A DNA stretch of 64,000 bases from Cladocopium goreaui. Taxonomy: Eukaryota; Sar; Dinophyceae; Suessiales; Symbiodiniaceae. The DNA lies in the NCBI GenBank assembly GCA_947184155.2, contig CAMXCT020001768.1, forward strand, positions 248,001 through 312,000, written 5' to 3'. The notes below the pieces were generated by a model that did no database searches, was not told the origin of the DNA, and was given only the letters and a program-made list of their open reading frames with translations. Shown piece by piece: positions 32,409 to 43,421 of the stretch (position 1 is its first letter; each line of letters begins with the position of its first letter). The position numbers were made by a program, and so were the translations under genes.

Positions 32409-33126
32409 GTAGCGATTTTTCAATTTTGTTTGGACTTGTGGAAAGTTCATATTATATAACTAATGATAGATTATATGACCTTGGAACTATATTATAATAG
32501 TATTTAATCACTTATAACTGATTATAATAGTACTAGATTATATTTTATATTCCAAACGATATTATATAAGTGATTAATGGTTATATTATGCACCATATCT
32601 ATTTGGGTCCACAATAGTTTTATATTATAGTCATGATGTTTCGGACCCAAAAGGGATTTGCATTCTTTCTCAAAAAACGTTCTCCTTGGGTTCTTTTCTT
32701 TTTTGACGCAGGCATTGGCCCATCCCAAAATCCACGAGGAAACGATCTAAAACTCATGGATGGTTTTGAATTGGTGGGTCATAAAGGATTCTGAATCATA
32801 TTCAAAAAAGTGTCTTTTAAAAACCAATGAGTTTTTACCCATAATATGATAAAACCAATGGGAATTGACCCATATCCATGGGTCATATTCTACCCCATTC
32901 TAATTCTATCATATGAAAAAACGCATCCCCGGGCATCGAAGTTCCATCGAACTTCTCTGGTTGGACTTCCCATTGATCACTGACAATGGAAAAGAAGATG
33001 AAGTCATCGGCTAAATTGGCTGATTTCATTGGCGTTTCAATCCTGACAAGTCACTGGGTCACTGGGCTTTAGCTTTTCACAGATTCGAATGGATTTTCGC
33101 AACCTGACTAGCTGACCTTACCATGT

Positions 33127-33231
33127 CTGGTTGGTGGTTTGGAACTTGTTTTATTTTCCCCAATGGTTGGGATGATGATCCAATCTGACGAACTCCATCA
33201 TTTTTCAGGGGGTAGGTCAACCACCAATTAG
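33127..33231. mobile_element. Family B element
   Basis: ATGT is duplicated on both sides. The right end is mutated to CCACCAATTAG. Confidence 0.85.
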
Positions 33232-33331
33232 ATGTTTATGATGGTTTATTCTTATATGATTCATCATCCCCAAAATGCTAGCCCTTTCTTACGTTGAGGA
33301 ATTCTGACGAAATTCGCCCAGATGTACTCTA

Positions 33332-33461
33332 CTTGGTGGCTCATCCCACGAATCGTAAGTGGGTTAGTTCACCCCAGTTATAAATGGGATTTTTGTAGGG
33401 TTAATCCACATCAATCACTGGGGTTATAACCCACTTACGATTCGTGGGATGAGCCACCAAG
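33332..33461. mobile_element. Family H element
   Basis: CTTGGTGGCTCATCCCACGA and its complement, TA duplicated, with GTAAGTGGGTTA secondary arms. Fragments occur at 24243-24337 and 15742-15800. Confidence 0.8.
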
Positions 33462-33787
33462 TATAATGTTAAATTATAATGTTCATCCACTCAATCCCAA
33501 CTAGTCTGCTCAAGTGGAGCTCCACGCGAATCCAAGGACTGCTCCGGAATTCCATGTCCTTTTCAGAAAGGTTTGGTTGATTTTTGAGGGTTCCCCCTGA
33601 TGAAAAACTAACCTTTGTTGGTAGATAACACCAGATAAATTGAATATAGTTTTGTCGTAGATATACATAGATAACATACATTTAATTCAGTGTGCCAGTT
33701 TGGTTAGATAAGATTAGATAATACGCCCGAACTTCAGTTTTCCGGACATGTTAGGACATGTTAGGACCATGCTACTACTAGCGTCAG

Positions 33788-33880
33788 GTCTATAAGAAGA
33801 ACGAGATATTCGAGGCGATGGCCAAACAGGAAGGACGCGACCGGGAACTGTCAGATGACCCAGGAGAGCTCGCTCTGGAG
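33788..33880 (+). CDS. CNBD-repeat protein, candidate exon 23 (charged linker)
   Basis: Ninety-three nt lie between GCGTCAG and a GT donor (CTGGAG|GTTGGT), phase 0 on both sides. They read VYKKNEIFEAMAKQEGRDRE then LSDDPGELALE, a highly charged helical linker after module 4. GC-richness and both splice sites are clear. Confidence 0.65.
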
Positions 33881-34034
33881 GTTGGTTTCGAAGATGATTG
33901 TCTAATATTGTCTATAAATATCAAAATATGAATCAACTATGACTAAATTTATTTTTTTGAATCTCATTCTCAATATATAGTCAGAAACTCCACATTTTTT
34001 TTGGCAAACTAAAAATATTTGGATAATTTCTTTA

Positions 34035-34139
34035 CCCTCCGGTAAACTAAGATTGCTATTGCAAATTGACCATTTAGTTCGTGGATTTACCCATTAAACA
34101 TGGTGATATTCCATAGTTTTTTGTATGTTTACCAGAGGG
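34035..34139. mobile_element. Family A element
   Basis: TA-flanked, left end CCCTCCGG. It lies in the short gap between candidate exons 23 and 24. Confidence 0.85.
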
Positions 34140-34159
34140 TAACATTTTTCCGCATGCAG

Positions 34160-34229
34160 CTGCTCTCACTTAGAAGACGAGCTGAGGCTGCAACGACTGG
34201 TGAACGAGGCAGCTGTTGATTCACCGCGC
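34160..34229 (+). CDS. Candidate exon 24 (helical linker, frame undecided)
   Basis: A GC-rich stretch follows a CATGCAG acceptor. One frame reads EDELRLQRLVNEAAVDSPRV, the phase-0 frame reads LLSLRRRAEAATTG. The right border is masked by repeat-like sequence (GGATTTCGCAACCGTCCACAGT, also near 1457). A family A element ends 20 bp upstream (34139). Confidence 0.4.
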
Positions 34230-34631
34230 GTGTTGGTGGTTTATCGGATTTCGCAACCGTCCACAGTAGTAATAACTCATATATGATAATAATATGAGAT
34301 ATGATAATAAGTCATAACTCTAACCATAATATGAAATATAATATATATATAATAATAATTATTGATAATAATAATATGAGATAAGTAATAACTCTAACAA
34401 TACTATGATAATAAGTCATAACAAGGCTCAAAAAAGGCGACCACGTCTTGATAGGGGACAAACACCATGGTAGAACCTGTTGGGCTTGTTCCTTCAACCA
34501 ATCCATTGACAGTTCCTTCCTTCTATGTCTTCTTGTTTGGGGTTTTAGGGTTGACAGATCCCCTTTAGATCAAAGACATCTTGTCTGCGGAATTTCCCAA
34601 AATCGGAGAGAGATCTTCCAGCATCTATAGG

Positions 34632-34742
34632 TCTGAGTAAATTAGAACGACCTTGCTGCGACCTCACTGGAATCATGGTTAGTAAGGGAAATCATCCCCA
34701 AAGGGCCTTAATTCAGGTCATGAAGAATTATAATTTGCCCAG
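34632..34742. mobile_element. Family F element
   Basis: CTGAGTAAATTAGAACGACC left and ATAATTTGCCCAG right. Followed by a TATACCCAAC-type repeat also found at 16530-16610. Confidence 0.7.
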
Positions 34743-35161
34743 GCATATAAAGATGGTATAACATAGTTGTAGGGATTATATCCCAACTTACGGAGGTTAT
34801 TACCAAACGTATACCTCAGTTATACCCAGAAAAAAAAAAAACGCAGATAGGCGAAAGATCAGTACATGAGGAGTCACACGAATATAGATCCATATGATTG
34901 GATAGAAGACCAAGCCTCGTGCGTCCTGTCATTTAGGCAGTTTTCTCCTCTGACCCGTGAAACTTCCGAAGATCTTTAGGTGTCCCTTCTGTGCTTGCAG
35001 AAAGTGGATTGATCATATTAACAGTGGATTCAAATGACTGGTAATCCTATATAGCTATGCCATAATAATACCATATAATGTTGTATACCATATGGCTAAT
35101 GTTGTATTACTGGTAATACCATACTAATCATATAGCTATCCATTTTCTGGTGATGAAAAAG

Positions 35162-35218
35162 CCGTGGAACATCTCCGAGATGCGGATCTCCGAGCTGCAT
35201 CCCATTTGTTGAAGGAGA
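35162..35218 (+). CDS. Candidate exon 25 abutting a family D element
   Basis: The block reads VEHLRDADLRAASHLLKE and ends at a GT that belongs to the GTA target duplication of the D element at 35222-35323. Before insertion the donor would have been GTATGG. The insertion changed it to GTACCC. Phase leads to AKEVRCDISRG at 35475. Confidence 0.4.
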
Positions 35219-35221
35219 GTA

Positions 35222-35323
35222 CCCATGACGGATCCATGGTGCTGCCATATATGGTAACATGGATCGCATCAATATACACCCTTTATGTTAGTATATATAC
35301 CAGCACCATGGATCCGTCATGGG
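35222..35323. mobile_element. Family D element at a splice donor
   Basis: CCCATGACGGATCCATGGTG and its complement, GTA duplicated. Both arms share the same CATGAC change relative to other copies. Confidence 0.85.
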
Positions 35324-35474
35324 GTATGGCAAGTTTTGATCATTTAAGACATTACATCATGTTACGGCATTCATGTTATTTTTGTTGGGTGTTTTATCAT
35401 TGCCATCTCCAAGCTGCCTGAAATCTCCATCGAACCCTCCAACTGACCAGGCTCAACCGTTTGGGCTCTCGCAG

Positions 35475-35534
35475 ATGCGAAAGAGGTGCGATGCGACATT
35501 TCCCGTGGAGCATACAAACTTTCTGTGGCTAAAC
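35475..35534 (+). CDS. Candidate exon 26 (start of module 5, frame undecided)
   Basis: Sixty nt lie between TCTCGCAG and a GT donor (AAAC|GTAGGG). Phase 0 reads MRKRCDATFPVEHTNFLWLN and joins 36313 in phase. The frame following 35218 reads AKEVRCDISRGAYKLSVAK and does not join 36313. The splice pair is convincing but the frame is not settled. Confidence 0.45.
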
Positions 35535-35728
35535 GTAGGGAATGGATGGGTTGCTGGGGGTTGCTGTGATGATTATTACTAGTGATGACTGGGATCATTC
35601 CCGAAAATTCCCTGCGTTTAGCACCAGTAAGAAAAAGTTTGGCCCAAGAGAAGTGGGTGACATAGCTCAGGTTTCGACCGATTTCAGCCTGTTGAAATGG
35701 TAGAGTAAGACCTAAGTATAGCTGGATA

Positions 35729-35842
35729 CTTAGATGGGCCATGGAGTTAGTTAACTAGTTAGTAAATGGCTTATTTCATTGGGATATAGAAAGTTATAAC
35801 CCCAGTTACTAACTAGTTAACTAACTCCATGGCCCATCTAAG
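35729..35842. mobile_element. Family E element
   Basis: CTTAGATGGGCCATGGAGTT and its complement, TA duplicated, with GTTAACTAGTTAGTAA secondary arms. Confidence 0.9.
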
Positions 35843-36024
35843 TATGTTGATAGTTCTTTTCTGGAAGCCCATGATTGTAGCTATGCCCTACTATTTTTCT
35901 TCGCTCCCTTCCAAAAATCATCAGCTTTGTGACGCCGTGACGCGCCACTCAGATCTCTGGACTATTAACCATACCCTTTAATGTCCTCAAATGACAGAAT
36001 GGCATAGAAAGACATAGAAAGACA

Positions 36025-36154
36025 CAGGATGGGGCCCCCAAGATAGCTAAGTTGCCTTATAAGTGGCTTTGTGGTAGATATAACTATAGTATACTATAGT
36101 TAATAGGGCTTATAATGGTTTATAAACCCACTTATAACTGGGGGGCCCCATCCT
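36025..36154. mobile_element. Family C element in a GACATAGAAA tandem repeat
   Basis: The target duplication is CA. Both flanks are the AGACATAGAA repeat, so the pre-insertion site can be read. Confidence 0.85.
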
Positions 36155-36312
36155 GCATAGAAAGACATAGAAAGACATAGAAAGACATCAGTTTAATTAC
36201 CAAAAATGGGCACTATTATAGTTGATAAATCCATTTTTCACTCTCCCATCCCATTATCACCTCCCATCTGCAAACCCTGGTGTTTTTAACATTGGAGGCC
36301 CTCACCCCGTAG

Positions 36313-36421
36313 GTTGCAACGGAGCTTCTCCTTCCGCAACGCCCATGTGGCGTTTTCCAGTGCTTTGGTGAGGCCTGCGACGGGTTCATGGGCACAGCAT
36401 CGCTGGTCTGGTTCCTCCCCA
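36313..36421 (+). CDS. CNBD module 5, candidate exon 27 (F-G-E segment)
   Basis: After a CCCGTAG acceptor the frame reads VATELLLPQRPCGVFQCFGE then ACDGFMGTASLVWFLP. C-G-V-F-Q-C-F-G-E-A-C is a clear cassette entry. A GT donor (A|GTGATG) leaves one base that is completed at 37112. Confidence 0.65.
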
Positions 36422-36779
36422 GTGATGTAAAACTAGGTATAACTATATAGATATAGAACCATCCAGATGAAAATATGATAAAATATGGATGAATATGGAA
36501 TTTTAAGATAGAATATGGAAAAATCAAAAACATATCCCACTAAAATGGGAATCATATTGACAATTCCATATTCTATCTTCTCCAGGATGACTAGATGGCT
36601 GCTGGTTTGAAATGATGATCCCAATTGATTTATGCCCTTGTTTTGCAAGGCCTAAGAGGGTCAAAAGTGCACCACTATGGAGCCAGGACTCAGAAAAATT
36701 ATATAGAAAGCTGCACATTACATGGTGGAATCTCCTGCTCCGTATACATTAAATCATATCAACTCCATATTTTGTCATA

Positions 36780-36879
36780 CCCTCTGGTAATTTAACATAG
36801 CTATTGAACATGACCATTTATAGTGGATTTTCCCATTAAAAATGGTGATTTTCCATAGCTATGTTAGTTTACCAGAGGG
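36780..36879. mobile_element. Family A element (reference copy)
   Basis: A clean 100-bp copy: CCCTCTGGTAATTTAACATA at the left and its near-perfect complement TATGTTAGTTTACCAGAGGG at the right, TA on both sides. The left arm contains GGTAA (a splice donor) and the right arm TTTACCAG (an acceptor). Confidence 0.9.
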
Positions 36880-37111
36880 TATATTTGTTGATCACTTGAC
36901 CAGTTTTGATGCTTCAAATCCACCATTTTTGGATTGCAAAGCCGTCCCCATGGCTTTGCCCATCCACCATTCTTTCACCAACCCAAAAATCATATTTTGT
37001 TAAAACATGTTATTTTTTTATGTCAGAAAACCTAGCCATCACATTGGCTTTATCACATGTTCCTTGTGAAAAAAAACAATATGGGCGTCAGGGTCGACCC
37101 AGTCGACCCAG

Positions 37112-37173
37112 TACCAGTCGCGAGGCTTCCGGATGTGGTTCTCTTCCCTCCGAACCGCCTCATCACCGAGCAG
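37112..37173 (+). CDS. CNBD module 5, candidate exon 28 (last strand)
   Basis: Sixty-two nt between GACCCAG and a strong donor (CAG|GTAAAG) read IPVARLPDVVLFPPNRLITE plus Q. The D-V-V-L-F-P-P-N-R-L-I corresponds to the final CNBD strand and turn. Phase agrees with 36421 and ends at 0. Confidence 0.6.
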
Positions 37174-37259
37174 GTAAAGTTTCCGGGGAACTGGAAAAGC
37201 ACCACTTGAAAAACGCTAAATCAACGATTTTTTTGGAATCGCAACAGATTGAAGCATTA

Positions 37260-37358
37260 CCCTCTGGTAAACTAACATAACTATGGAACATCACCATTTT
37301 TATTGGGAAAACTCACTATCAATGGCCATCTATACAATAGCTATGTTAGTTTAGAGGG
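37260..37358. mobile_element. Family A element with a deletion at the right end
   Basis: TA flanks. The right arm reads GTTAGTTTAGAGGG, lacking the CCAG and so lacking the acceptor. Confidence 0.8.
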
Positions 37359-38423
37359 TACCTCTTAGATTTTTTTTTAGCGCCAAGAAAAATGAAACAT
37401 GTTTCTTAGATACTTCTTAGGTCTTATTGAAAAATGTTGGCACGTCTTGAAAAGAATTTTGCCGTGCTCAAGGATCAAACGTGACCAAAAATCATGTCCG
37501 ATTCTCCAGTTTGTACTCATTAAGAAACACACACACACAAATTTCCTCAATGGGAATTTCAGGATCCAAAAATGGAGGTACGTAAACGTACCATATAGTT
37601 TGGCCATATGAATTGTGGGGATATTCCCTGACCAGGGAGACGAGTGCAAGTTGGGTGAGAGCCAATTCTTTCTGGCTGGGCCCCTCAGGGCGGCTTGTTG
37701 GGAAACAAGAAACCACCACTCATGGGGGGGTTCAAAGATGTTTTTTGTACTATAAACATCCCAAATATGGCGGTTGTATTGGTTGTATGTATTCTGAATT
37801 GTTGCAGAATCTCACTCTAAATGTATAGATTCATAGATATATCTATATATGTTCTGTATTTCCCATTATTTCTGAATTATTGAGTTGTGCGTTACATACA
37901 GTATTTCCCATTCTTCTGTTGAACATAGAATTATGATTCCAATTGACCAACAGTTTTTCAGGGGCAGTTTTTGAGCAGCGATTTGAAATGATTTTGTTTC
38001 GGGGACATCTTCCGGTAGAATGATTGTGGCATTTACTGGGATTTAAGGGGTTTATAATGAGATAATGGCTATATTAATTCTTTATCATTTTTGCTCTGAA
38101 GCATGCAGCCAACATTGGCCAAATACTCGTCATCAAATTCATAAACGATTGGAAACGTGGCACCATCCTGCACCATTTCTGACCCAATTTTCAGGTCTTA
38201 GTGGGAAGAGTAAAGGTGGCGGGTGCAGCAGGGGATCTCAGCCGAGATTTTTGAGTCACTGGTGAAGGGCAAGCCTAACTAGTCTGCTGGGGGTTTCCCC
38301 AGCAATAGACTAACATTTTTAGAACATTTGAATCATTTGGATTTAACAAAAGTTTTAAGCAGAGAAAATTGACATTCAACAAACAGGGATAGAATTTTTA
38401 TTGAATGATTTTCTTAAAAAATT

Positions 38424-38532
38424 ACCTAACCTAGTAGACTAACATAGCTATGAAAAATCACCATGTTTAATGGGAAAATTCACTGTTTCGACTGGGCCAT
38501 TTTCAATAGCTTTTTGTATGTTTACCAGAGGG
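38424..38532. mobile_element. Family A element, degenerate left end
   Basis: Right end TTTACCAGAGGG-TA intact, left end CTAACCTAGTAGAC. Confidence 0.65.
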
Positions 38533-38725
38533 TAACCAACCTAAATAGTGATGTTTCTGGTAATCATCATCCCATCCACAACGGTCACAACGGTCTGCTA
38601 CCAGTCGTCGGATGTATCCCCATCCACCATGCTTGGAAGGGGGTAGCAGCAAAAAACAGCGGATTCAATGTACAAAACAGGGATAAACCATCAAACAAAG
38701 GGGATGTAACCAACAACAAAAAAGG

Positions 38726-38849
38726 CTGGTTGGTGGTTTGGAACATGAATGGATTATGACTTTCCCATCATATTGGGAATGAATAATCATCCCAACTGAC
38801 TTTCACTCCATCATTTTTCAGAGGGGTTTTGGTAGCCCCCACCAACCAG
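38726..38849. mobile_element. Family B element
   Basis: 124-bp copy with the GGTTTTGGTAGCCCCCACCAACCAG right variant, shared with 8070. Confidence 0.8.
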
Positions 38850-39024
38850 ATGTGACACGGTGAGTACCAAGAACATGAAGAAAACGTTCCAGAAACGCAG
38901 AAATCTGGGTTTTTTTCACTGGAAAAAAGGGAGAACAAGTTTGCCCCGCAACCGCAACGGACGAAAAGGGCAACTCGTAGGAGAGATTTCTAGGCGATAG
39001 TTGAGTTCTAAACATACTGTGCAG

Positions 39025-39180
39025 TATTGGGATATATATATATAATAATAATAATGATAATAATGATAATAGTAATAATATATATATACATTATGATATA
39101 ATATATATATATGTATATAAATATATATCATTATATCGCTATCTTATACATATATAACTATTTCTCTATCTATATGATTT
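39025..39180. repeat. TA/AATAATAATGAT microsatellite
   Basis: Mixed TA and AATAATGAT runs. A similar mixture occurs at 54660-54860 and 34270-34420. Confidence 0.85.
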
Positions 39181-39189
39181 CCAGTGGAT

Positions 39190-39306
39190 TTAATTTCATC
39201 ACGACTTCACTGTGACATCACTAGAATCATGGCGAATGTATAGGGGAATCATCCCCAAGATAGCCTTATTTCACGTTAGTGAATTATGATTGTGATAATT
39301 TACCCA
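39190..39306. mobile_element. Family F element
   Basis: AATTTCATCACGACTTCACTG left with GGGGAATCATCCCCAAG inside and ATAATTTACCCA right. Confidence 0.65.
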
Positions 39307-39594
39307 TATATATAATTATTGTCATTCTTATTATTTATTATTATTTTTGTTTATTTTTTATTTTCTATATTATATAGCTAATTCTCTATCTATATTGGAT
39401 CCTATATTAGTCTCCAATCATACATACATATGATAGATGAGAACAGAATACAAAAGATATGTCAAAGATACACACACAAATATATAATTTTGATTCAAAT
39501 AATATAATATATATATATACATATGTATGTATATTGTGACAAATCAATGTATATATATATATCATGTACATGTGTACCCTTTGTTTGACCCTAG

Positions 39595-39670
39595 GTCGGC
39601 ACTCTCTTCAGCATGGTGGGAGCTGGCCAGGCTACTTTTGGAGGATCCATGGAACTTTTCTGCTCACTTG
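39595..39670 (+). CDS. Candidate exon 29 (frame undecided)
   Basis: Seventy-six nt lie between CCCTAG and a strong donor (CTTG|GTAGGT). One frame reads VGTLFSMVGAGQATFGGSME then LFCSL, which is cassette-like. The frame that joins 40746 in phase reads SALSSAWWELARLLLEDPWN. The splice signals are good but the reading frame is not determined. Confidence 0.45.
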
Positions 39671-40066
39671 GTAGGTAGTAGATGATCCATTGATCAATAT
39701 TGATGTATTTTAGTTTCACGAGTGTATTTAGTGAATATTAGTTCCACCACTTGGTAGTTTTTTAGTGAGAATATCCAATAATGCTCACTTTGGATGAGTA
39801 TATTGATGTATCGCTCAAAAATATCCATATTAATCATATATTGGTGAAAGATCAATTTGTTCAGATCAATTTGCTATTTCACCAATATTTGATGATAATA
39901 TATGATGATATATGTGGATATGGAAGAAATATGGAAGATACTAACATAAATCTGGATGAATTATGAACGACCTCACGTCGAATATCACTGGAATGATGGT
40001 TTTTATGTGTGCAGAAGCATCCCCATAGCTGGCCGTCGCAAAGCGGATTAAATTGCCAGAGGGTAT

Positions 40067-40288
40067 TGAGATGTATCCAGGGTGTTTCAAAAAGTATTCA
40101 CTTTCTTTCCACTTTCACGGCATTCAAAAGGTCTCGCCTGTGCAGCCTATGCACATTCTCGAATTAGGAAAAGACTCCCAATCAACCTTGAACATCTTCA
40201 ATTCTATTCCTTCGTAAAGTCTCATCATTTATTTTATTTATGTCACATCCATTGAGATGTATCCAGGGTGTTTCAAAAAGTATGACAC
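40067..40288 (+). repeat. Two copies of TTGAGATGTATCCAGGGTGTTTCAAAAAGTAT
   Basis: About 32 bp repeated 184 bp apart with near identity. The intervening sequence shows no family match. Confidence 0.75.
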
Positions 40289-40745
40289 GAAGAATCACCA
40301 CTGAGGAGCACGAGGTTTCTTTTGGGTTTTTCCGTATGTTGACATATCCTTCTCATGCGATGGTCTCAAATGATGTGTCTATTGGTTTATTAAGTGACAT
40401 GCACATAGCATTGCTGGTTAAATCCTCATAAGATGATCGAAACATTCCTTGGATTTTTCGGAACTATTTTTTTCCGATTTATTAGTTCCTAGGTTTTTTT
40501 CCTATTCTCTTCAATCTAATTACTATGGTTTTCCAACGAATTCCTATGGTTTTCTTACTCTTACTGTAGTTTTCCAACTCATTTCCTATAGTTTTCCTAT
40601 GATCTTCCAACTCATTCCTATGGGTTTTCCTTCAAAATGTGTTTTACTCATATTTTTTCAAAAAGTTTTTCACCACCATTTCCCCTTGGATTGTCCTTAA
40701 TTTTTTTGTTGGTTCCCTGGTCCATGCCACGCCGCGTTCCGCCAG

Positions 40746-40820
40746 GTCTTCGGAGAGGTGGGCGCCTTCGGCATCTCCAAGCGGCGCACCGCCAGCGCCT
40801 GCACCTGGCAAGAGGGCTAC
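40746..40820 (+). CDS. CNBD module 6, candidate exon 30 (F-G-E to R-R-T-A-S)
   Basis: Seventy-five nt after TTCCGCCAG read VFGEVGAFGISKRRTASACT then WQEGY, a textbook phosphate-binding cassette (F-G-E-x-x-x-x-G-x-x-x-R-R-T-A). A canonical donor GTGAGT follows. Phase 0 joins 41467. A GA donor two bases later would join 42813 directly, but the three-exon canonical path below also fits. Confidence 0.7.
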
Positions 40821-40887
40821 GTGAGTTGCCTGCGCTTCACCGGGGCGGCCCGGGATGCCTGGGGGATGCCGAGACCGGGCCGGGCTG

Positions 40888-41016
40888 CTTAGATGGGCCA
40901 TGGAGTTAGTTAACAAAACTAGTTAGTAAATGGCTTATTTCATTGGGATATTGGGATTTTTTGGGGGTTATAAGCCCAGTTACTAACTAGTTAACTAACT
41001 CCATGGCCGATCTAAG
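40888..41016. mobile_element. Family E element downstream of exon 30
   Basis: The target duplication is TG (40886-40887, 41017-41018). It begins 67 bp after the exon 30 donor, inside GC-rich sequence. Confidence 0.9.
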
Positions 41017-41466
41017 TGGGGATTTCGGTGATTTCGCCCAGAAATGGTGATGTCATGGCAGAAACACTGGGGGGTTAGGGTTTTTGTTGGGAAGTGAAAC
41101 CAAGAAAAGATATGAAAAACCATGGTTTTATAGGACTGTTTGATGACTGAGAAGTAGAAGAAGTAGAATGTGGTGGATTTTAGCATGAGAAATGGTGATT
41201 TCAGCAAGACATAAATGAGGATTGAAGCAACAAAATGAGTGGGGTGCAAAAGGGATGGTGTTGGGTGATGATTCTTCCGGGGAAAAGGAGGGTTGGGGCA
41301 GGTAAGAAGCTTGAGCTCTGGGTGTGGGGAATTTTCCACCCATGATCCTTGGATATCACTGGTCACTGGCCATATTGTTTTTTCCCCAGCATTTCCCAGC
41401 TATATTCCACATTGAGGATCCAGTTTCGGCCTAGGTCCCAATCCCTTGCCTTTCTCCCTTTCTAAG

Positions 41467-41590
41467 GTGGTGCGAGCAGCCGTTAATGAGCAGAACTGGC
41501 ATGTTGAATCTCAGCGTGTGTGCTTCGTGAAAGGTTGGTATTCATTGGGAGACAGCTACGAGTTCAACATCAGCCATGATACCCGGCCTG
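41467..41590 (+). CDS. CNBD module 6, candidate exon 31, donor supplied by a family A element
   Basis: After CTAAG the phase 0 frame reads VVRAAVNEQNWHVESQRVCF then VKGWYSLGDSYEFNISHDT and ends RP inside the element's left end. The last nine exon bases and the GTAAAC donor belong to the family A element (41582-41686). The composition is unmistakably coding. Confidence 0.6.
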
Positions 41591-41686
41591 GTAAACTAAC
41601 ATAGCGAACTGGAAAATCACCATTTTTAATGGGTAAATCCACTATAAATCACCATTTTCAATAGCTATTTTGACATAGCCAGAGGG
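41582..41686. mobile_element. Family A element acting as an intron in CNBD module 6 (long left, short right end)
   Basis: The left end CCCGGCCTGGTAAAC follows TA (41580-41581). The right end GCCAGAGGG precedes TA (41687-41688). The predicted intron is 41591-41682, and exons on both sides remain in phase. Confidence 0.8.
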
Positions 41687-41731
41687 TAGATGTTTTCACT
41701 CCATGGATTTGGTGCTGATTTGTTTCTCCAG
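41683..41731 (+). CDS. CNBD module 6, candidate exon 32, acceptor supplied by a family A element
   Basis: Starting after the GCCAG inside the element's right end, the frame reads EGRCFHSMDLVLICFS and stops at a GT donor (CCAG|GTTTAG). M-D-L-V-L-I-C resembles the last CNBD strand. It leaves AG, completed by G at 42813 to give SRFPLDRDKL. The phase chain 40820-41467, 41590-41683 and 41731-42813 uses only GT-AG borders. Confidence 0.55.
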
Positions 41732-42155
41732 GTTTAGGTCACCCAATTTTTTTAGATGTCCTCAGTCATAATGCGGATGTAGTCCAACTACATAACTACA
41801 AACTAGTGGTTACAAATCTATCGTTGCTATGTTACTAATCCAAATGTAATCCTGCCTATCGAATTCATTGATATTCATTGATATTCATTGATAATCATTG
41901 TAAAAATAGAGGACCCCTAAAAATGTTTGTGGCAAAGAAATTGTTTTCCCTTCTAAACCAGAGGAGTGTCCATGGTTTGATCTTTCAACCATAGATAAAT
42001 GGGGCAAACATCGCGTTTCTATTGCTGGCTTGTGCAACCATGATTTTAAGCTGTCTCTATCTGTCTCTATATTGCTTGTCCCATTGGTTGATGTACTGTG
42101 TTGTCTTGGTATGGTTTCTAAATCGACCATAGTTATCAACTAGTGATTATTGTTT

Positions 42156-42263
42156 CTGGTTGGTGGTTTGGAACATTTTTTATTTTTCCATATATTGGGA
42201 ATATTTGGGAATAATGATCCCATTTGACTAATATTTTTCAGAGCGGTTGAAACCACCAACCAG
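42156..42263. mobile_element. Family B element
   Basis: The interior carries a short tandem duplication (TTGGGAATATTTGGGAATAATG). Confidence 0.8.
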
Positions 42264-42478
42264 ATTTGGTATTTCTAAGCCAACCATGATGTACTTCTGG
42301 TATTTCTCATAATGCCAGATACCATTATTATCTGTGTGAAATACCATTGGTTGACTTCGAAATACCAGAGAATATTGTGAAGTCAACGACCAGTGATTAT
42401 TCTCTTGCTACCTGACCATTGTCAATGGCCATGCTGGCCAGGAACCGATTTATTGGAGGTACCTACCATAAAGGCCTA

Positions 42479-42593
42479 CCCTCTGGTTATTTAACATAGC
42501 CATGGTATAGATGGCCCTAATCGAAATAGATGGTTTACCGTTCTTAAACATGGTGGATCTTTCCATTTAGCTATGTTAGTCATAACCAGACGG
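42479..42593. mobile_element. Family A element
   Basis: TA-flanked, CCCTCTGGTTATTTAACATA / AACCAGACGG ends. It is preceded by a GGCCATGCTGGCCAGGA.CCGAT repeat also seen at about 60970. Confidence 0.8.
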
Positions 42594-42812
42594 TATATAT
42601 ATATACATAAATATACACAATATTACTATGGTTGTTAATAGTTGTAAGTTAATAGTTGACCACGAGAATTGGAATGACACCACTATTGGAATAACATCAG
42701 CAGTATTTATCATGGAGTAATGGCCTCAATTTCAGGGAATCTTCCCCCTTGACCTTGGACATTGCTTAAGTCCCTTAGTCCGTCCCCTTTTTTCTGGGCG
42801 ACGCATCGCCAG

Positions 42813-42958
42813 GTTCCCGTTGGACCGCGACAAGCTGGCGCAGATCTGGAAACGCACCGAGGTCATGAACCGCAGCACCGAGCTGGAGCGCCGCGAGTGG
42901 ATCAAGGCCATAGGGGGACACCGGGACCGTGGCCCTGGCGTTTGGCGTTTCGGAGGAG
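42813..42958 (+). CDS. CNBD module 6, candidate exon 33 (closing helices)
   Basis: One hundred forty-six GC-rich nt after CATCGCCAG read FPLDRDKLAQIWKRTEVMNR then STELERREWIKAIGGHRDRG, a typical CNBD end followed by a charged helix. The donor is GT (GGAG|GTATGG) with one base left over. Another open frame (VPVGPRQAGADLETHRG) is less protein-like. Confidence 0.65.
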
Positions 42959-43290
42959 GTATGGCCTGGGAAAATCGCTGGGAAATGGTAGTTTTATATA
43001 TGGGAAATGCCAGTTTAATATGGGATTATAAATCATTATGATCAGTTATATGGGATTTAATAACCATTATGATGATGTTTTTTCTGTTTTAACTCCTGTA
43101 AATAACGTTTTTGATAGGTTAAAAATATCATTCTAAGCTATAGCTATCCCTGTTAAAGGCTACCACCGTGATTCGTTGCAGCCAAAGGCGAACATGGGGT
43201 TTAACATGGCTGACATGTATCAATTCTATGGTGATGTAACCAAGATAATCTGGAATATGATGGAATATGACCATCAAACATATACATGTC

Positions 43291-43421
43291 TGGGTAAATT
43301 TCATCACGACCGAACCCTGTTCTCCCGAAGCCTGGTTCATCATGCTTTAGATATAGGGAAATCATCCCCTTTTATGGCCCAACAATTCAGGTTTGTGAAC
43401 TATTATAATTTGCCCAGATAA
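43291..43421. mobile_element. Family F element
   Basis: CTGGGTAAATTTCATCACGA left, TATAATTTGCCCAG right. Confidence 0.75.

Noticed and set aside
40818..42815. Direct GA-donor splice from 40822 to 42813
   Set aside because: It gives an attractive join (GYVFPLDRDK) but ignores a clearly coding block at 41467. The three-intron GT-AG path through the family A element also keeps phase and needs no unusual donor. The GA option is not excluded.
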